A stretch of DNA of 64,000 nt from Amphibacillus cookii (GTDB lineage: Bacteria > Bacillota > Bacilli > Bacillales > Amphibacillaceae). The DNA is taken from contig NZ_JAFBDS010000001.1 of NCBI RefSeq assembly GCF_016908375.1, positions 310,001 to 374,000 of the forward strand, written 5' to 3'. The notes beneath the pieces are model-generated. The model was not told the origin of the DNA. It saw only the letters and a program-made list of their open reading frames with translations, and searched no databases. Below, piece by piece: positions 60,872-64,000 of this stretch; within the stretch, counting starts at the first letter, position 1, and every line of letters starts with the position of its first letter. Made by a program: the position numbers and the translations under genes.

Positions 60872-62074
60872 ATGAAAAAATTATTGATCATTTTACTAAG
60901 TTTAATCATATTTACGGGTTGCTGGAGTGCTACTGAACTGTCCGATATGGCAATCGCAACAGCAATTGGAGTCGATTTAGTCGATGATCAAATCATTATT
61001 ACGTTGCAAGTTTTAAATCCAGCTGAAGTCGCAGGGAATGAGGAGAAAACATCACGAACGGCTATAACCAATTATACGATTCAAGGTGATACATTATTTG
61101 AAGCGATTAGAAAGCTAACGGCAACCTCTCCTAGAAAAATATTTGTCAGCCATATTCGTACCGTTATCTTTGGAGAAGCGTTAGCCATTGAAGGGATTGT
61201 TGATACCCTTGATTTCTTAATGCGCGATCATGAGTTAAGAGCTGACTTCATGATTGCGGTTGCTAGGGAGGCAACCGCAGAAGAAGTGTTAAGTATTATG
61301 ACCCCGCTTGAAAAAATATCGGCTGAGCGGGTTTATACGAGTATTAAGGCATCTGAAGAATTTTGGGCGCCTAGTAAGGAGGTTAAACTCAATGAATTGG
61401 CAAATGCAATCATAACAGAGGGTAAAGATGCGGTGATCACTGGATTGGCCATTGTTGGAGATGAGGAAAAAGGGAAAACAATAGAGAATGTGGAGTCAAC
61501 GGTTCCGTATGCAAGCCTATTTGTGGAGAATATGAGTGTTTTCAGTGGTGATCAATTAGTCGGGTGGCTTAATGAAGAAGAAAGTAAAGGCTTTAATTTT
61601 ATCACTAATAATATCGATAATACAATAGAGTCAATTAGTTGGAAAGGTTCAGATGATATTAGCCTTGAAATTACTAAACATCAATCTAAAATATCAACCA
61701 GATTGGATGGTGAGCTTATCGTTGAGATAAGCTCGAAAATGGTTGTCAATATTGCAGATGTTGAGACAGATGTGTCCTTTGAAAGTCAAGATACATTGCA
61801 TGAGATCGAGCAACGATTTGCTAAAACGATTGAAGCATTGATGTTAGCTAGTATCGAAACAGCTAAAGACTTCCATGTTGATATCTTTGGGTTTGGCGAG
61901 CAATTAAGACGAGATCATCCAAGAGAATGGGAGGCAAATTATAAGGAAGATTGGCTTGATCATTTTGAAGATTGTAAGGTTCGTTTTGATACAGAGGTCG
62001 ACATCCGTCACGGAGGTATGATTACTGATCCAATTTATCCAGAAGTTGATAAAGCGAATGGATTGGAGGAGTAA
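60872..62074 (+). CDS. GerAC-type germinant receptor lipoprotein
   Basis: 400 residues. Lipoprotein signal with lipobox FTGC (Cys about 18) followed by WSATELSDMAIATAIGVD, the family signature. Later RKLTATSPRKIFVSHIRTVI, DHELRADFMIAVAREATAEE and, near the C-terminus, FGFGEQLRRDHPREWE. Anchored to the outer face of the spore inner membrane. The ATG at 60872 directly follows the gerA-type stop. Confidence 0.92.
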   Translation: MKKLLIILLSLIIFTGCWSATELSDMAIATAIGVDLVDDQIIITLQVLNPAEVAGNEEKTSRTAITNYTIQGDTLFEAIRKLTATSPRKIFVSHIRTVIFGEALAIEGIVDTLDFLMRDHELRADFMIAVAREATAEEVLSIMTPLEKISAERVYTSIKASEEFWAPSKEVKLNELANAIITEGKDAVITGLAIVGDEEKGKTIENVESTVPYASLFVENMSVFSGDQLVGWLNEEESKGFNFITNNIDNTIESISWKGSDDISLEITKHQSKISTRLDGELIVEISSKMVVNIADVETDVSFESQDTLHEIEQRFAKTIEALMLASIETAKDFHVDIFGFGEQLRRDHPREWEANYKEDWLDHFEDCKVRFDTEVDIRHGGMITDPIYPEVDKANGLEE

Positions 62075-62077
62075 TAC

Positions 62078-62314
62078 ATGTTATTTCATGTGTTGTTATT
62101 GATAACCTTTATTATAGTCATCCTGATTTATGAATGGAAACACTATCAAGGTCGCGATCGGTATGTCTTTGTTATGTTGTTTGCTTTAGCAAGTATCTAT
62201 TTACTAGCAGCTATTGTTGATTGGAGAATACCGGAATATGTACAAGGTGTTGATTTCTTACTTTCTCCTTTAAAAAAACCATTACAAGCTTGGCTTGATC
62301 AATTTCAAATATAA
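62078..62314 (+). CDS. small membrane protein of the ger operon (GerD/X-like accessory)
   Basis: 78 residues with two hydrophobic segments (about 2-18 and 32-47) and an amphipathic tail DFLLSPLKKPLQAWLDQF. Placed between the C and B genes with gaps of 3 and 16 bp. Small fourth subunits exist in several ger operons; this one may modulate the receptor (inference). Confidence 0.75.
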   Translation: MLFHVLLLITFIIVILIYEWKHYQGRDRYVFVMLFALASIYLLAAIVDWRIPEYVQGVDFLLSPLKKPLQAWLDQFQI

Positions 62315-62330
62315 TAATTAGGTGATGATA

Positions 62331-63425
62331 GTGGAGCAGAAGATAAGTAGCATTCAATTTACCGTATTAGTTTTTATGAATACATTGGGGACAGCGATCA
62401 TCTTTATCCCAACCATTGCAACAAGGTATGGTCGTGAAAATGGTTGGATTACCGTGATATTTGCTACTTTATTAGGAATGGTATTTATTTTATGGTTAAC
62501 GACGTTAATCGGACAAGAGGATGATACTAACTTTTTTAAAATAATGGATAATCGTGTAGGTAAGCTTATCAGTTATTGCTTAATTCTGCTAATGGTTTCT
62601 TTTATTTTCTTTACGACATTTGCTAACATTTGGTCAATCGCACAGTTTGTATCGTTACAAATATTAATGGGGACACCCCCTCAAGTATTGGCATTAATAT
62701 CAACTTTTACTGGCTTAATCGCTGTTCGTTACGGACTTGAAGTGATAGTAAGAAGTGCGGAAATTTTCTTCCCCTTTACGATGCTCAGTTTAACGCTACT
62801 TGCATTACTCGTTTGGCCGGAAGCTCAATTAATTCGTGTTCAGCCGGTCATGCAGCTTAATCAAGCGGCAACTTTTGTTGGCGTTTTACCGGTGATTGCC
62901 CTTACCTACATGGAATTAATTGTAATGCTTGTTGTCCTTCCACATGTCAATGATCTTCGCCAAGCAAAGAAGGCCTTTCTTATTGGTGGTGGATTAGCTG
63001 GTTTTTGTATTATTATTGTTACCTTCGCGGCAATTGCGGTGTTGGGTGTTGATGGTACAGTTAGGCATGCCTATTCTATTTACGTGCTCGGTCAAAATAT
63101 ACAAATCGCTGAATTTTTTGAACGGATAGAAGTACTCGTTGCTTTTATTTGGTTTATTACGATTTTTTTTAAGGTGAGTACATGTTTCTATTTTCTATCC
63201 ATAGCCTTACAACATATGCTAAAGGTAAAAAACTATCACAGCTTAACGGTACCACTCGGTATGATCCTATTAGCAACAGCGATGACGAATTTACCGAATA
63301 TCTTTTACGATTTTGAGATGATGAATTCAACCTATCTGATCTTGTCTTATATTACAGGGTTGACGGTGGCAACGGTTTTATCTTTAGCAATGCTCATTAG
63401 AAAATATAAGGAAAAGGTTAAATGA
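62331..63425 (+). CDS. GerAB-type germinant receptor permease subunit
   Basis: About 364 residues, ten membrane helices, APC-like transporter fold that binds the germinant. Starts EQKISSIQFTVLVFMNTLGT; later RYGLEVIVRSAEIFFPFTML, VLPVIALTYMELIVMLVVLP and the C-terminal YDFEMMNSTYLILS. The GTG at 62331 after AGGTGAT is the likely start; ATG 62325 lies within that site. The germinant cannot be told from sequence. Confidence 0.9.
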   Translation: MEQKISSIQFTVLVFMNTLGTAIIFIPTIATRYGRENGWITVIFATLLGMVFILWLTTLIGQEDDTNFFKIMDNRVGKLISYCLILLMVSFIFFTTFANIWSIAQFVSLQILMGTPPQVLALISTFTGLIAVRYGLEVIVRSAEIFFPFTMLSLTLLALLVWPEAQLIRVQPVMQLNQAATFVGVLPVIALTYMELIVMLVVLPHVNDLRQAKKAFLIGGGLAGFCIIIVTFAAIAVLGVDGTVRHAYSIYVLGQNIQIAEFFERIEVLVAFIWFITIFFKVSTCFYFLSIALQHMLKVKNYHSLTVPLGMILLATAMTNLPNIFYDFEMMNSTYLILSYITGLTVATVLSLAMLIRKYKEKVK

Positions 63426-63551
63426 CCTATATCCTTATCACAAAAATTGATTAATTTAATCGGAAAAGACTTAAGATTTTCTAATCATTTACCTTGCTCT
63501 TTTCTCTTTGATTGCGTTAAAGTTAGAATTAAAGAAAAGAGGGATATTCAG

Positions 63552-64000
63552 ATGGGAGAACATTTTTCAACACAATCGGTCCATTTTTCTACTCAACATA
63601 AACAAAAGATTGAAAGTAAGGTTACGCCGATTTACCAGACGACGGCTTTTAAATTTAACGATCTCGAAGATATTGAAAACTTTTATCAAGGAGATAAGGA
63701 TTACTTATATTCTAGAGTAGGAAACCCGAATACAGATGAGCTAGGAGCAGCTGTTGCTTTGCTTGAACATGCAGATGCTGGTGTTGCTGCTTCCTCTGGA
63801 TTAGCTGCCATTCTAATTGGGGTACTTGCCCTTGCAAAAGCAGGAGATCATGTGATTGCGTCCAAAGATATATATGGTGGTACATACGAATTATTTTCTA
63901 GAGAACTGGTTGACTTTGGTATTGATGTTAGTTTTGTTGATTTTACTGATCAACAAGCAATGGCTTCAGCCATTACAAACAAGACAACATTGATCTATTC
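63552..64000 (+). CDS. Cys/Met-metabolism PLP enzyme (cystathionine gamma-synthase/lyase family), 3' end outside window
   Basis: First 149 residues of a trans-sulfuration enzyme: FSTQSVHFSTQHKQKIESKV, TPIYQTTAFKFNDLED, YSRVGNPNTDELGAAVALLE (YSR and GNPT-like motifs), AASSGLAAILIGVLALAKAG and DIYGGTYELFSREL. The lysine region lies outside. O-acetylhomoserine sulfhydrylase, cystathionine synthase or methionine gamma-lyase are all possible. GAGGG precedes ATG 63552. No T-box or SAM box is visible in the 126 bp upstream. Confidence 0.88.
   Translation, partial: MGEHFSTQSVHFSTQHKQKIESKVTPIYQTTAFKFNDLEDIENFYQGDKDYLYSRVGNPNTDELGAAVALLEHADAGVAASSGLAAILIGVLALAKAGDHVIASKDIYGGTYELFSRELVDFGIDVSFVDFTDQQAMASAITNKTTLIY

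Noticed and set aside
63426-63551. SAM riboswitch or T-box before the Cys/Met PLP gene
   Set aside because: Only 126 bp, no GGUGG..ACCGCG or S-box core and no terminator.

Overview
The window comes from a low-GC, motile, endospore-forming member of the Bacillaceae, probably from the salt-tolerant or alkaliphilic side of the family. The Firmicute block degS-degU-degV-comFA-comFC-yvyF-flgM-flgN-flgK-flgL-yviE-fliW-csrA-hag is in its usual order. There is a gerA-type spore germination operon, a YhcN-type spore lipoprotein and an OpuC-type compatible-solute importer. Shine-Dalgarno sites are strong, and GTG/TTG starts are frequent. I cannot name the genus from sequence alone.

Layout. 1-2.2 kb: end of a sugar ABC importer (two permeases) and a YesL-like membrane protein. 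2.4-15.0 kb: DegS/DegU, DegV, competence DNA-uptake genes and the late flagellar operon, ending with FliW, CsrA and flagellin. 15.1-24.5 kb: a motility accessory factor (Maf) and a seven-gene legionaminic-acid pathway, expected to make CMP-legionaminate for flagellin glycosylation. 24.5-30.7 kb: a decaying accessory stretch with a frameshifted SIR2-like gene, a flagellin pseudogene, a DUF2920 remnant, a secreted protein, a YjfB-type motility peptide and a second flagellin. 30.7-40.5 kb: a manganese (yybP-ykoY) riboswitch with a P-type cation ATPase, a PAS-GGDEF diguanylate cyclase, an SGNH hydrolase, two microproteins, then queG, an amidase and trmL. 40.8-46.4 kb: a GbsR/OpcR-type repressor facing an opuCABCD-like operon, then an M20 amidohydrolase. 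47-58.5 kb: MurG-like enzyme, ISL3 remnant, DUF2294 protein, an OFA-family transporter with a long attenuator leader, an HtrA-like protease, a surface flavoprotein, LuxS, an M20 dipeptidase and a rhodanese/CstR pair. 59.3-63.4 kb: germinant receptor operon. 63.55 kb to the end: start of a Cys/Met gamma-family PLP enzyme.

The most unusual content is not protein-coding. A family of modular, highly structured intergenic elements of about 140-280 bp is present in about 13 copies, even inside the competence/flagellar block. They share a common head and tail and carry exchangeable hairpin modules whose stems co-vary around an RTCCTG loop. A second element (hairpin, AAGTATAAGAAAA, variable palindrome) sits in front of degU, queG and the OFA transporter. 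Before queG it is tandemly repeated with intrinsic terminators. A third family is the palindromic repeat (GACTCCTGCGG...) that I remember as common in Bacillales genomes, here with exchangeable palindromic tips. The OFA transporter leader, with a perfect sigma-A promoter and a terminator about 100 nt downstream, is a candidate regulatory RNA that I cannot assign to a known class.

Functional links: DegU and sigma-D/FlgM control motility. FliW and CsrA set flagellin translation through the hag leader. The leg genes plus Maf decorate flagellin. CstR probably controls the adjacent rhodanese. The GbsR-like protein probably controls the osmoprotectant importer.
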